DNA from: Porphyromonadaceae bacterium H1
Lineage (GTDB): Bacteria; Bacteroidota; Bacteroidia; Bacteroidales; Paludibacteraceae
Length of the DNA: 64,000 nucleotides
Assembly (NCBI GenBank): GCA_001653155.1
Contig: BDEJ01000037.1
Span: 62,001-126,000, forward strand
Direction: 5' to 3'
Made by a program: the position numbers and the translations under genes. The first letter of the stretch is position 1, and the number at the start of each line of letters is the position of its first letter. Positions 1 through 9,290 of the stretch are shown one piece after another. The notes beneath the pieces were generated by a model that ran no database searches, had not been told where the DNA came from, and was given only the letters and a program-made list of their open reading frames with translations.

Positions 1-651
1 TTCTTCCCGAAAGAAAAAATACGCCTTACGGGCAATCCCGTACGTCAGGATTTACTCGCGGTAGCTCCTCACGCTCAGGAGGCTTATGACTTTTTCGGTT
101 TCGACCCGGCAAAAAAGACCCTGCTCATCATCGGCGGAAGCCTTGGCGCACGCAGCATCAATCAAAGTGTGGCCGCATCACTTGAGAGCTTATCGAAATC
201 GAACCTGCAAATCATCTGGCAAACTGGGAAAAGCTATATCGAAGAAGCTCGCAAAGCAGCCACCCCTTTTGCTTCCGAACGCCTGTTGGTATGCGACTTC
301 ATTTCACGCATGGATTACGCTTATGCCGTTTCCGATCTCGTCGTATCGCGCGCAGGAGCAAGCTCCGTATCGGAAATTTCACTACTCGGGAAAGCCCTCA
401 TTCTCATCCCTTCGCCCAATGTAGCCGAAGATCACCAGACCAAAAATGCTCTGGCACTGGTCGAGAAAGATGCAGCCGTAATGATAAGCGATACCCAAGC
501 AAAGGAACAAATGATAACTCAGGCATTGGCTCTACTTGCAGACGACGAAGGCCTTCGGCGCTTGAGCGAAAACATAAAAAAACTGGCACAACAACACTCG
601 GCCGAACGTATTGCAGAAGAGGTGATTCGCTTGGCCTCCGACAAGAAATGA
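1..651 (+). CDS. murG: MurG, lipid II-forming GlcNAc transferase (5' end missing)
   Basis: The gene runs in from before the window; the C-terminal 216 residues are present in frame 1 from base 1. MurG transfers GlcNAc from UDP-GlcNAc to lipid I on the inner face of the cytoplasmic membrane, giving lipid II. The visible part begins near the family motif TGNPVR and then shows GGSLGARSIN, the start of the C-terminal Rossmann-like domain. Next come SRAGASSVSEIS and a stretch IPSPNVAEDHQTKNA that matches the nucleotide-sugar binding region of MurG. The gene ends 25 bases before murC, in the usual Bacteroidota cell-wall/division order. The start codon and N-terminal domain cannot be checked here. 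Confidence 0.95.
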   Translation, partial: FFPKEKIRLTGNPVRQDLLAVAPHAQEAYDFFGFDPAKKTLLIIGGSLGARSINQSVAASLESLSKSNLQIIWQTGKSYIEEARKAATPFASERLLVCDFISRMDYAYAVSDLVVSRAGASSVSEISLLGKALILIPSPNVAEDHQTKNALALVEKDAAVMISDTQAKEQMITQALALLADDEGLRRLSENIKKLAQQHSAERIAEEVIRLASDKK

Positions 652-676
652 GCGGAAGAAGAAAAATAACGCACAC

Positions 677-2068
677 ATGAAAGGAAGAACATTCAAAAAT
701 TACTATTTTCTGGGAATCGGAGGAATCGGGATGAGCGCCTTGGCTCGTTACTTCAAGTCCGAAGGTTTCAATGTGGCCGGCTACGACCGCTCTTCCAGCA
801 AAGTAACCGACGATCTCCAAGCAGAAGGCATTTCCGTCGTATTCGACGAAACGATTGAGGCAATACCCGAAACCTTCCGGAATCCGGAAGACACGCTCAT
901 TGTAATCACACCGGCCATCCCCGAAGATCATCCGCAAAATATCTATTTCCGTCAAACAGGCTTCAGTATGCAAAAGCGTGCTGAAGTACTGGGGAGCATT
1001 ACCCGAAAAGGAAGAGCCATCTGCATAGCGGGAACACACGGAAAAACCACCACATCGACTATCACCGCTCACTTGCTTTATAATTCAAAATTATCTTGCA
1101 ATGCCTTTCTGGGGGGGATTGCCAATAATTACAACTCCAATCTCCTACTCAGCACAAACAGCGACTGGGTAGTTGTTGAGGCCGATGAGTACGATCGTTC
1201 CTTCCATCAACTTACACCCACCATGGCAGTGATTACTTCCGTAGAGGCCGATCATTTGGATATCTACGAAACCGAAGAGGCCTTTCGCAGGAGTTTTGAA
1301 CATTTCGCCTCACTCATTCGCCCGGGAGGTGTTCTCGTCCTGCGTCGAGGAATAGAGATTCATCCTGAACTCCAGGATGGCGTCAAGGTATATTCGTATT
1401 CGATGAATGAAGGAGGCGATTTTCACGCAGAACACATCCATACTCAAAACGGCGAGATACATTTCGATTTTGTTACTCCCAAAGGACGAATAGAGAAGTT
1501 ACGTTTAGGAAGTCCGGTGCTCATCAACGTCGAAAACAGCGTGGCGGCCATGACTCTGGCCTGGCTCTGCGGGGCAAGCGACGAAGAGATTCGAAGCGGC
1601 ATCGCTTCTTTTTCGGGCATCTACCGACGCTTTAATACCGTCTATCAATCCGCACAAGTAGTGTACATGGACGACTACGCACACCACCCGAGCGAGCTGC
1701 GAGCAAGCATCAGCTCGATACGCAACCTCTATCCCAAGCGAAAAATAACGGGTATTTTCCAGCCGCACCTTTACACACGAACCCGTGATTTTGCCGACGA
1801 ATTTGCCCGGGCGCTTTCCGAACTCGACGAAACAATATTGCTCGACATCTATCCGGCACGCGAAAAACCCATCGAAAATGTAAGCTCAGAACTTATATTG
1901 AAAGATGTAAAAAGCAAAAATAAATCTTTGTGTTCGATGGAAAATCTATTAACTTTGCTCGAAAAAAAAGAATTGGATGTAGTCGTTACATTCGGAGCCG
2001 GAAACATCGACAGGATGGTCCCCAAAATAAGGGATTTCCTGAAGAAAAAATACGGATCCGCCAATTAA
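677..2068 (+). CDS. murC: UDP-N-acetylmuramate--L-alanine ligase MurC
   Basis: This cytoplasmic ligase adds L-alanine to UDP-MurNAc using ATP, the first step of the peptide stem. The 463-residue length is normal for MurC. The N-terminal nucleotide-fold motif GIGGIGMSALA is at residues 13-23. The Mur ligase P-loop GTHGKTTT is at residues 119-126, and EADEYDRSF follows in the central ATPase domain. DDYAHHPSE, a MurC-type motif, opens the C-terminal domain. The ATG at 677 puts the glycine-rich loop at the usual distance from the N-terminus. The gene lies between murG and ftsQ with short gaps, so it is probably co-transcribed with both. Confidence 0.97.
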   Translation: MKGRTFKNYYFLGIGGIGMSALARYFKSEGFNVAGYDRSSSKVTDDLQAEGISVVFDETIEAIPETFRNPEDTLIVITPAIPEDHPQNIYFRQTGFSMQKRAEVLGSITRKGRAICIAGTHGKTTTSTITAHLLYNSKLSCNAFLGGIANNYNSNLLLSTNSDWVVVEADEYDRSFHQLTPTMAVITSVEADHLDIYETEEAFRRSFEHFASLIRPGGVLVLRRGIEIHPELQDGVKVYSYSMNEGGDFHAEHIHTQNGEIHFDFVTPKGRIEKLRLGSPVLINVENSVAAMTLAWLCGASDEEIRSGIASFSGIYRRFNTVYQSAQVVYMDDYAHHPSELRASISSIRNLYPKRKITGIFQPHLYTRTRDFADEFARALSELDETILLDIYPAREKPIENVSSELILKDVKSKNKSLCSMENLLTLLEKKELDVVVTFGAGNIDRMVPKIRDFLKKKYGSAN

Positions 2069-2083
2069 GATTTACAACAAGAA

Positions 2084-2821
2084 ATGAGAACCGGACTAAA
2101 AAAAATGCTATCCTATCTGGCGGCAACAATCATTGTGATTTACAGTTGTGCAGCATTTTCCGTGTCCGGGAGCAAATCCGAAACCGTTTGCAAAGGCCTC
2201 GATATAAACCGGGTAGACAGTGCACAAACAGGCTTAATATCGACCAGGGAGATAGGTCGCCTATTAGCTGCCAACAACCTGAATCCCATAGGGAAAACCT
2301 ACAAACAAATCGACAACGAAGCCATTGAAAAACTACTGCACAAAAATCCGGCTATCAAACAGGCAGAGTGTTACAAAACGCCCAACGGGACACTACGCAT
2401 GTACGTTGTGCAACGGAGGCCCAAATTTCGGGTCGTCACAAGCAGCGAGAATTACTACGTGGATAAGGAGGGTTTTATATTGCCGGCATCACCGGGCTAT
2501 TCGGCTTATGTACCCGTTGTTTCAGGCAACATAAGTCGTGCAAAAGTTACCGGAGAGCTATCGGATTTCATCACTTTTTTAGAAGAAAACCCATTTTGGA
2601 ATGACCAAATCGAGCAAATATATGTCGCCCACAATCAGACTATCGAATTGGTACCTCGCGTGGGGGACAGCCTGATATTACTCGGCACACTCGACAATTA
2701 CGAAAAGAAGCTAAAAAAACTCGAAAAACTTTACACAAAGGTTTTCAATCAAATCGGATGGAATCACTACAAAAGTATCGACCTTCGCTACAAAGACCAA
2801 GTGGTATGCACTCGAAAGTAG
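2084..2821 (+). CDS. ftsQ: Cell division protein FtsQ
   Basis: FtsQ is a bitopic inner-membrane protein that links early and late division proteins at the septum. The 245-residue product has a short basic N-terminus and one hydrophobic segment at about residues 8-26. A periplasmic part follows, with a POTRA-like beginning (NRVDSAQTGLIS) and the FtsQ beta region (YYVDKEGFILPASP, then LVPRVGDSLILLG and IDLRYKDQVV near the end). This IDLRY ending is typical of FtsQ. Sequence conservation in this family is low, so position between murC and ftsA is an important part of the call. Start at 2084 is 15 bases after murC. Confidence 0.93.
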   Translation: MRTGLKKMLSYLAATIIVIYSCAAFSVSGSKSETVCKGLDINRVDSAQTGLISTREIGRLLAANNLNPIGKTYKQIDNEAIEKLLHKNPAIKQAECYKTPNGTLRMYVVQRRPKFRVVTSSENYYVDKEGFILPASPGYSAYVPVVSGNISRAKVTGELSDFITFLEENPFWNDQIEQIYVAHNQTIELVPRVGDSLILLGTLDNYEKKLKKLEKLYTKVFNQIGWNHYKSIDLRYKDQVVCTRK

Positions 2822-2846
2822 TCAGCCCGAAAAGAAGAGAAATATA

Positions 2847-4118
2847 ATGAATGAAGAAAAAATAATCATCATCGACCTGAGCAGCACACATATTTCAGCC
2901 GTGGCAGCTGAAGTATCGAACGATGGCTCGGTCTGCATCATCGCCGAAGAATCCAAACCCTCTCGCGATATCAAGCAAGGGATTGTGGAACAAATGTCGG
3001 GAGTTGCTTTCGGCATCAATGCCGTCATCAGGTTGCTTCAAAATCGCCTGCAAACAAATAGAGGCATAGATATAGATACGGTACACGTCGGGCTGAATGC
3101 AAAGTCCATGAAGCACTTCCCCTACTCCATCACCCGAAATTTTAGAGACTATACGGCTATCACCGAAGCCACCATAGCCAACTTATCCGACGAAGCGGAA
3201 GAAGCATTCAGGTTAAAGGATGTAGATGTCTTCGATGTCATCCCGCAATCCTATCACTTGGACGGGAAGTACTTTGAAGACCCTGTAGGACACAAAGCCT
3301 ACGAAATATGCAGCAGCTACGCCGTGGTAGGAGGCAATAAGAAGATACGGGAAAATCTGGACCGCTGTTTCGACCGCACCGGCCTGAAGCTTTCTCCCTG
3401 TATGCCGATAGCCGCCGAAGCCCTCTCGAAAGCCTTGCTCGACGACGAGGAGCGCGAATCAGGCTGCGCCTTAATACATTTCGGGCACAGTACGACCACC
3501 CTGGCTATCTACGCAGAAGGCACGCTCCGGCACCTCTTAGTCGTCCCGCTCGGAGGACATAACCTAACCAAAGACATCCAAGAGCTGGGAATAAGCGAAC
3601 ACAATGCCGAACGTTTGAAAGTAAAAAAAGGCTGTGCCCTAAAAAACCGCGTAAGCGAAGTAATTCGCATACGCATTCCCTCCGCGGAATCCGGCATGCC
3701 CGACATCGTCATCGAAAGCGATTTCCTCGCAACCATCATCGAAGCACGCCTCGAAGAAATATGTACACCCATTTTCAAAGTTCTCGAGGAATGTCCTTTT
3801 GAATTAAAAGCCGGCATCGTCATCACTGGAGGAGCATCCAAGCTGGAATATATGGCCGAATTCGTCGAGACGTACAGCGGCATGAGTGTACGTTACGGAG
3901 ACCACTCCGGATGGCTGTCTCCCGACACGAACGAACGCTATTACGACCCCTCGTACAGCCTTTTGATAGGCAACATCCTGCTCATCGACGAGTACAACAA
4001 AGAAAATCCGACGGCACCCACCAAGGCCAAAGAACCCAAAATCCCGAAAGAGAACATCAGGACACGGATTGTAAACACAGTGCTCAAACTTTTCGATGAC
4101 GACAATCAAATGAAGTAA
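2847..4118 (+). CDS. ftsA: Cell division protein FtsA
   Basis: FtsA is the actin-like ATPase that tethers FtsZ filaments to the membrane and recruits the divisome. The protein has 423 residues. It opens with an actin-fold phosphate-1 segment (IIIIDLSSTHISAVAAE) and has the SHS2-type insertion region (VHVGLNAKSMKHF). The phosphate-2 segment is ALIHFGHSTTTLAIY, and the adenosine motif is GIVITGGASKLEYM. The C-terminus ends in a positively charged, hydrophobic stretch (RIVNTVLKLFDDDNQMK) that could be the amphipathic membrane-targeting helix. It sits 25 bases after ftsQ and 66 bases before ftsZ. Confidence 0.95.
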   Translation: MNEEKIIIIDLSSTHISAVAAEVSNDGSVCIIAEESKPSRDIKQGIVEQMSGVAFGINAVIRLLQNRLQTNRGIDIDTVHVGLNAKSMKHFPYSITRNFRDYTAITEATIANLSDEAEEAFRLKDVDVFDVIPQSYHLDGKYFEDPVGHKAYEICSSYAVVGGNKKIRENLDRCFDRTGLKLSPCMPIAAEALSKALLDDEERESGCALIHFGHSTTTLAIYAEGTLRHLLVVPLGGHNLTKDIQELGISEHNAERLKVKKGCALKNRVSEVIRIRIPSAESGMPDIVIESDFLATIIEARLEEICTPIFKVLEECPFELKAGIVITGGASKLEYMAEFVETYSGMSVRYGDHSGWLSPDTNERYYDPSYSLLIGNILLIDEYNKENPTAPTKAKEPKIPKENIRTRIVNTVLKLFDDDNQMK

Positions 4119-4184
4119 AAACATTTCAGAGAAACGGCCCTCTCTAAAGAATGTGCAACAATTTAAAACTGCAGAACAATTATT

Positions 4185-5477
4185 ATGGAACATACAGATG
4201 AATTATTGCCTTTGGCTTTCAGCAGCAACAAGTCTTCCATCATCAAAGTAATAGGTGTAGGAGGCGGAGGCAGCAACGCAGTAAATCACATGTACCGGCA
4301 GGGTATCAGCGATGTTACCTTCGTGGTATGCAACACCGACAACCAAGCCTTGAAGGACTCGCCCGTGCCGAATAAAATCCAACTCGGAGTTGAAACCACG
4401 GAAGGATTGGGGGCCGGAGCCATACCCGAAAAAGCCCGGACTGCTGCCGAAGAAAACATAGACCGCATCAAAGAAGTGCTGAAAGATAATACGAAAATGG
4501 TATTCATCACCGCCGGCATGGGAGGCGGAACAGGCACCGGAGCCTCGCCCGTAGTAGCCCGCACGGCCCGTGAAATGGGCATTCTAACCGTTGGCATCGT
4601 TACCATACCTTTCGCCTTCGAAGGCAAACCCAAAATACGTCAAGCCCTCGAAGGAGTAGCCGCACTGAACGAGCATGTAGATGCCCTGCTGGTCATAAAC
4701 AACGAGAAGCTACGCGAAATAGACCCTACACTCACCTTTAGCAACGCTTACGCCAAGGCCGATGCCGTACTCAGCAACGCAGCCAAAGCAATAGCTGAAA
4801 TCGTCACCGTACCCGGCTACATCAACATAGACTTTGCCGATGTTTATACCATCATGAAAGACGGGAAAGTGGCCATTATGAATACCGGTGAGGCCTCCGG
4901 CGAAGACCGGATCAAAAAAGCCATAAACAATGCACTGACCTCCCCCCTGCTGAATACCGACGTACGGGGCGCCAACAAAATACTGCTGAGTCTGTACTGC
5001 TCCAGCTCCGAAGACCATCAGATAAAAATGGAGGAACTTTCCCAGATTCACGAATTTATGGAAGAAGTGGGCGACGAAGTGCAGGTGATATGGGGGCAGA
5101 CTTTTGACGACAACCTCGGAGAAAACGTAAAAATTACGCTCATTGCAACCGGATTTGACGTCGATAAAATACCCGGCATGCCTCAAAAATCGCCGAAAAA
5201 GGAAGAAAAAACCGAGCAGGCAATCGCCGCCAGTAAAGCACATACCGGGTTCCATAGTAATGTCGAAGCCAAGCCGGATCCGGGGAAAGCAACCGAAAAG
5301 CCGAAAGACGATATAGACCGGGCGATGGGAGAACTTTACAAAAAAGAGAAAGTATTTCAGACACAAAGAAAAAACTCTTCCGAACTCGAGACTTTCACAC
5401 TCGACGACCTGGACGACGAAGAAAGGATGAAAGACATAGAATCAATACCCGCTTGGAAGCGTAAAACTCAACATTAA
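4185..5477 (+). CDS. ftsZ: Cell division GTPase FtsZ
   Basis: FtsZ is the tubulin-like GTPase that forms the Z ring. The 430-residue protein shows the N-terminal GVGGGGSNAVNHM loop at residues 24-36 and the tubulin signature GGGTGTG at residues 113-119. The synergy-loop region has NIDFADVYTIMKDGKVAIMNTG. A charged, low-complexity linker covers about residues 325-415. The far C-terminus has a conserved peptide, ESIPAWKRK, which is where FtsA and other partners bind. Gene order after ftsA is standard. Confidence 0.98.
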   Translation: MEHTDELLPLAFSSNKSSIIKVIGVGGGGSNAVNHMYRQGISDVTFVVCNTDNQALKDSPVPNKIQLGVETTEGLGAGAIPEKARTAAEENIDRIKEVLKDNTKMVFITAGMGGGTGTGASPVVARTAREMGILTVGIVTIPFAFEGKPKIRQALEGVAALNEHVDALLVINNEKLREIDPTLTFSNAYAKADAVLSNAAKAIAEIVTVPGYINIDFADVYTIMKDGKVAIMNTGEASGEDRIKKAINNALTSPLLNTDVRGANKILLSLYCSSSEDHQIKMEELSQIHEFMEEVGDEVQVIWGQTFDDNLGENVKITLIATGFDVDKIPGMPQKSPKKEEKTEQAIAASKAHTGFHSNVEAKPDPGKATEKPKDDIDRAMGELYKKEKVFQTQRKNSSELETFTLDDLDDEERMKDIESIPAWKRKTQH

Positions 5478-5493
5478 ACGACATAAAAAAATT

Positions 5494-5949
5494 ATGGAAA
5501 CCCTATTCGATCGCATAAGCGCCGACATAAAAACAGCCATGCTGGCGAAAGACAAAACAGCGTTGGAAGCTCTCCGGGGCATAAAAAAAGAATTTATCGA
5601 GGCCAAAACCGCAAAAGGCGGCGACGGTTCGCTGCCCGATGAGCAAGCCTTAAAGATACTGCAAAAGATGGTGAAGCAACGCAAAGATTCCGCTGCCATC
5701 TACCGCGAACAAAACCGTCCCGAACTGGCAGAAAACGAAACAGCAGAAGTAGCCGTTATCGAACGCTACCTGCCTCGACAAATGAGTGAATCCGAACTCG
5801 AAGAAGCGCTTAAGGAAATCATTTCACAGACGGGCGCCAGCAGCCCTCAAGACATGGGTAAAGTCATGGCCGAAGCCACTAAACGCCTAGCAGGCAAGGC
5901 CGAAGGACGTATTATATCGCAGAAAGTGAAAACCCTGCTTGCTCCATAA
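5494..5949 (+). CDS. GatB/YqeY domain protein
   Basis: The 151-residue protein matches the YqeY family: an N-terminal helical domain (DIKTAMLAKDKTALEALRGIKKEF) and the C-terminal GatB/YqeY tRNA-binding-like domain (PQDMGKVMAEATKRLAGKAEGRIISQKVKTLL). The C-terminal fold is shared with GatB of the tRNA amidotransferase, but this stand-alone protein has no amidotransferase catalytic part and its role is not established. It starts 16 bases after ftsZ and is likely the last gene of the division operon. An inverted repeat (5990-6028) follows. Confidence 0.88.
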   Translation: METLFDRISADIKTAMLAKDKTALEALRGIKKEFIEAKTAKGGDGSLPDEQALKILQKMVKQRKDSAAIYREQNRPELAENETAEVAVIERYLPRQMSESELEEALKEIISQTGASSPQDMGKVMAEATKRLAGKAEGRIISQKVKTLLAP

Positions 5950-5989
5950 AGAAAGCAGCAAACAAAGAGCTTTTATTTTCTCATTATTA

Positions 5990-6028
5990 AAGCAGGCAAT
6001 CAATAAATTTTCATTATTTTTGCCTGCT
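5990..6028 (+). promoter_or_regulatory. Promoter of the mce-mmdA operon inside an inverted repeat
   Basis: A Bacteroidota -7 element TATTTTTG lies at 6015-6022. It sits inside an inverted repeat, AGCAGGCA at 5990-5997 and TGCCTGCT at 6021-6028, which could act as a terminator for yqeY transcripts. I see no convincing -33 TTTG at the right distance, so the promoter is weaker by sequence than those of rpsU and the tRNAs. Confidence 0.5.
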
Positions 6029-6110
6029 GTTTGTCTCCGGAGTACTTGCACAGCACCCCGAAAGACAACTATAGGATTGTATATCAACAAATTTAGAAAA
6101 ATAATACAAC

Positions 6111-6518
6111 ATGAAACCAACTCACATCGAACACTTGGGCATCGCCGTAAAAAGCATTGAAGAAGCCATTCCTTACTACGAAAACATTCTGGGACTAAGC
6201 TGCTATTCGATAGAAGAAGTAGCCGACCAAAAAGTAAAAACCGCATTCTTTAAAGTCGGACAAACAAAAATCGAGCTTTTGGAACCGACAGCTCCCGACA
6301 GCCCGATTCAAAAATACTTAGACAAGAATCCTCACGGAGGCGTTCACCACGTGGCTTATGCTGTGGAAGGTCTTCAATCCGTACTCGACGAAGTGGCTGC
6401 AAAAGGCGTCCAGCTCATCGACAAGCAGCCACGCAAAGGAGCCGAGGGCCTAAACATCGCATTCCTGCACCCGAAATCCACTTTCGGCGTACTTACCGAA
6501 CTCTGCGAGCACCCTTAA
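6111..6518 (+). CDS. mce: Methylmalonyl-CoA epimerase
   Basis: The 135-residue VOC-fold metalloenzyme interconverts (R)- and (S)-methylmalonyl-CoA, between B12-dependent methylmalonyl-CoA mutase and the decarboxylase or carboxylase step of propionate metabolism. It starts with HIEHLGIAVKSIEEAIPYYENILGL, whose first histidines include a metal ligand. HHVAYAVEG carries the second half-site histidine, and the C-terminal LTELCEHP contains the ligand glutamate. It is followed at 41 bases by the carboxyltransferase gene, the usual arrangement in Bacteroidota. Confidence 0.95.
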   Translation: MKPTHIEHLGIAVKSIEEAIPYYENILGLSCYSIEEVADQKVKTAFFKVGQTKIELLEPTAPDSPIQKYLDKNPHGGVHHVAYAVEGLQSVLDEVAAKGVQLIDKQPRKGAEGLNIAFLHPKSTFGVLTELCEHP

Positions 6519-6559
6519 CAACACGCCTATTCTGCAACAATAAATTCAACAAAAATATC

Positions 6560-8119
6560 ATGGAGATTCAAGAGAAGGTAAAAAATCTGATTGATTTACG
6601 GGCACAGGCCAAATTGGGAGGAGGCCAGAAGCGAATAGACTCGCACCATTCCAAAGGAAAATTCACGGCACGCGAACGTATCGACATGCTGCTCGACGAA
6701 GGAAGCTTTGAAGAGATTGACATGTTTGTAACCCATCGCTGCAACAACTTCGGTCTGGAGAAGGAAAAATTTCTCGGCGATGGCGTAGTTACCGGGCACG
6801 GAACCATCGACGGACGGATCGTCTTTGTTTATGCTCAGGATTTCACCGTTTTCGGAGGTTCTCTATCGGAAACGATGGCTCTGAAAATTTGTAAAATAAT
6901 GGACATGGCGATGAAAGTTGGAGCTCCCATCATCGGTATCAACGACTCCGGAGGAGCCCGTATTCAAGAAGGGGTTACTTCTCTGGCCGGATATGCGGAA
7001 ATTTTCCAGCGTAACATTCTCGCATCGGGGGTTGTTCCCCAGATATCTGCCATTTTCGGCCCTTGTGCCGGAGGCGCGGTATATTCCCCGGCCCTCACCG
7101 ACTTCATCTTGATGACCGAGCAAACCAGCTACATGTTTGTAACCGGCCCGAAAGTGGTGAAATCCGTAACAGGCGAAGACATCAGCACCGAAAATCTCGG
7201 AGGAGCCGGAATGCACTCCAGCAAATCCGGAGTATCGCACTTCAAGGTAAGCAGCGAAGAAGAAGGCTGCAACGCAATCCGCAAACTACTCTCTTTCCTC
7301 CCGCAAAACAACCTCGAAGAAGCTCCCCTTTTCGACTCCAATGACCCCATCAACCGCATGGAGGACTCGCTCAATGAAATCATCCCCGACAACCCGAACC
7401 AACCTTATGACATGCTGCAAGTGGTAAAGGCCATCGTCGACAACCGTGATTTCTTCGAAGTGCATAAAAATTATGCACGCAACATCATCGTCGGATTTGC
7501 CCGGCTCAATGGCTCTTCAATCGGAATCGTTGCCAATCAGCCGAACTTTCTCGCCGGCGTACTCGATTGCGACGCTTCGCGCAAAGCCGCCCGCTTCGTT
7601 CGTTTTTGCGATGCATTCAACATACCGATATTAACCTTGGTGGATGTTCCCGGATTTTTGCCCGGATCGAATCAGGAATACATGGGTATCATCACCCACG
7701 GAGCCAAGCTCATGTTTGCTTACGGCGAAGCTACGGTACCCAAAGTAACCGTAACACTCCGCAAGTCTTACGGAGGAGCACACGACGTAATGAGTTGCAA
7801 GCAGTTGCGAGGCGACTTCAACTACGCATGGCCTACTGCCGAAATAGCCGTGATGGGAGCCGCCGGAGCCATCGAAGTGCTCGAAGGGCGCAACATCGCA
7901 GCTATAAGCAACGAAGAGGAAAAAGCAGCCTACATCAACGAAAAGACCAGCGAATACAAAGAGAAATTCGCCAATCCCTACCAAGCGGCCTCATTCGGCT
8001 ACATCGACGATGTTATCGAACCGAGAAACACCCGCTTCCGTGTTATTCGTGCTTTCGAATCCTTGCAAACAAAAAAACTGACCAACCCTCTGAAAAAACA
8101 CTCGAACATACCGTTGTAA
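6560..8119 (+). CDS. mmdA: Methylmalonyl-CoA decarboxylase/propionyl-CoA carboxylase carboxyltransferase subunit
   Basis: The 519-residue protein is a biotin-dependent carboxyltransferase with two crotonase-like halves. The first half shows GGSLSETMALKICK and the oxyanion-type motif NDSGGARIQEGV, followed by GPCAGGAVYSPALTDF. The second half has DVPGFLPGSNQEYMGII, RKSYGGAHDVM and AVMGAAGAIEVL. The extreme C-terminus, KKHSNIPL, is the family ending. It moves CO2 between methylmalonyl-CoA/propionyl-CoA and biotin. Its neighbours are mce upstream and a biotin carrier downstream, but neither a biotin carboxylase nor a membrane beta subunit is next to it. A paralogue lies at 56091-57623. Decarboxylase and carboxylase roles cannot be separated from this sequence alone. 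Confidence 0.93.
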   Translation: MEIQEKVKNLIDLRAQAKLGGGQKRIDSHHSKGKFTARERIDMLLDEGSFEEIDMFVTHRCNNFGLEKEKFLGDGVVTGHGTIDGRIVFVYAQDFTVFGGSLSETMALKICKIMDMAMKVGAPIIGINDSGGARIQEGVTSLAGYAEIFQRNILASGVVPQISAIFGPCAGGAVYSPALTDFILMTEQTSYMFVTGPKVVKSVTGEDISTENLGGAGMHSSKSGVSHFKVSSEEEGCNAIRKLLSFLPQNNLEEAPLFDSNDPINRMEDSLNEIIPDNPNQPYDMLQVVKAIVDNRDFFEVHKNYARNIIVGFARLNGSSIGIVANQPNFLAGVLDCDASRKAARFVRFCDAFNIPILTLVDVPGFLPGSNQEYMGIITHGAKLMFAYGEATVPKVTVTLRKSYGGAHDVMSCKQLRGDFNYAWPTAEIAVMGAAGAIEVLEGRNIAAISNEEEKAAYINEKTSEYKEKFANPYQAASFGYIDDVIEPRNTRFRVIRAFESLQTKKLTNPLKKHSNIPL

Positions 8120-8170
8120 GATTCGACACCCCAAGAGGGAAGCGGAAACAACTTCAAAAAGACAGAAGAC

Positions 8171-8608
8171 ATGAAAAAATTCAGATTTAAAATACAAGAT
8201 AACATCTACGACGTAGCCGTAGAATCCCTGGAGCAACAACAACTCGAGTTGAATGTGAACGGGAAGAAATACTCGGTAGAGCTTGAAGAAGAAGCAGCCC
8301 CTTCGAAAAAGAATATCGAAGTAGAGAACGACAAAAAACCGACGCCGCCTAAAAAAGATGTCGTTGCCTCGCCCGCAGCTCCGGGTAAATCCGGCTCGAC
8401 CCGTATAACGGCTCCCCTTCCCGGCAGCATCGTACGCATCATAGCAACCGAAGGCAGCATGGTAAAGACCGGAGACGTACTGTTGATCATGGAATCCATG
8501 AAAATGGAAAACAACATTCTGGCCGATACGGACGGATGCATCAAGAGGATACACGTTGCAGCCGGACAAACCGTAATGCAAGACGACACGCTGGTAGAAA
8601 TAGGCTGA
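8171..8608 (+). CDS. Biotin carboxyl carrier protein of the mmdA module
   Basis: The 145-residue protein has an N-terminal domain of about 40 residues and a Pro/Lys-rich flexible linker at about residues 41-78. The C-terminal biotinyl domain has the motif ESMKMEN, and the lysine to be biotinylated is residue 111. It carries carboxybiotin between active sites of the partner enzyme. It lies 51 bases after mmdA, so it is its likely carrier. The order mce-mmdA-carrier is usual. A local oadB/mmdB-type sodium pump subunit is absent. Confidence 0.92.
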   Translation: MKKFRFKIQDNIYDVAVESLEQQQLELNVNGKKYSVELEEEAAPSKKNIEVENDKKPTPPKKDVVASPAAPGKSGSTRITAPLPGSIVRIIATEGSMVKTGDVLLIMESMKMENNILADTDGCIKRIHVAAGQTVMQDDTLVEIG

Positions 8609-8645
8609 GAAAAGGACTCATCTCAAGCAAAGGAATAACAAAGAC

Positions 8646-9170
8646 ATGGCTCTTATCAAAACAGTCCGGGGATTTACTCCCAAGATTGCCGAAAACTGCT
8701 TCTTAGCCGAAAATGCGACCATCGTTGGCGATGTCGTTTTAGGCGAAGGTTGCAGTGTTTGGTTCAATGCCGTATTGCGCGGCGATGTAAATCCCATACG
8801 GATAGGCAAACATGTGAATATCCAGGACGGAAGTGTGCTGCACACCCTTTACCAAAAATCGACTGTAGAAATCGGCGATTACGCATCCATCGGGCACAAC
8901 GTAACGGTCCACGGAGCTAAAATCGATCGCTACGCGCTAATCGGCATGGGGGCTACCCTCCTTGATTACGCTGAGATAGGCGAAGGCGCCATTGTGGCTG
9001 CCGGCGCCTTGGTTCTGAGCAACACAAAGATACCGCCTTATACGCTCTGGGCCGGTGTCCCGGCCAAGTTTGTAAAGCAGGTCGATCCCGAGCAAAGCAA
9101 CGAAATGAACAAGAAAATTGCACACAACTATTCCATGTATGCAAGCTGGTTTCAGGAGGAGCAAAAATAG
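8646..9170 (+). CDS. Gamma-class carbonic anhydrase-like hexapeptide-repeat protein
   Basis: The 174-residue protein is a left-handed beta-helix of hexapeptide repeats (IVGDVVLGEGCSVWFNAVLRGD, then IRIGKHVNIQDGSVLH, then IGDYASIGHNVTVHGAKI). It ends with an alpha-helical tail. Three histidines in the right places (VLHT, GHNV, VHGA) match the metal ligands of gamma carbonic anhydrase/YrdA-type proteins. Carbonic anhydrase activity is plausible beside CO2-handling carboxylase genes but is not proven, since many members are inactive or of unknown role. It is 37 bases after the biotin carrier, so it is probably in the same operon. Confidence 0.88.
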   Translation: MALIKTVRGFTPKIAENCFLAENATIVGDVVLGEGCSVWFNAVLRGDVNPIRIGKHVNIQDGSVLHTLYQKSTVEIGDYASIGHNVTVHGAKIDRYALIGMGATLLDYAEIGEGAIVAAGALVLSNTKIPPYTLWAGVPAKFVKQVDPEQSNEMNKKIAHNYSMYASWFQEEQK

Positions 9171-9290
9171 GGTAACTCCATTTCCGGTCAACAGTCTTGC
9201 ATATCTTGCAAGCAAGGGATTAAAATTATAGATTTGCAGCCTTTCATGCAGTCCTCAATAGGCAGTCAGGTAAAAATTACCTCGAAATAG

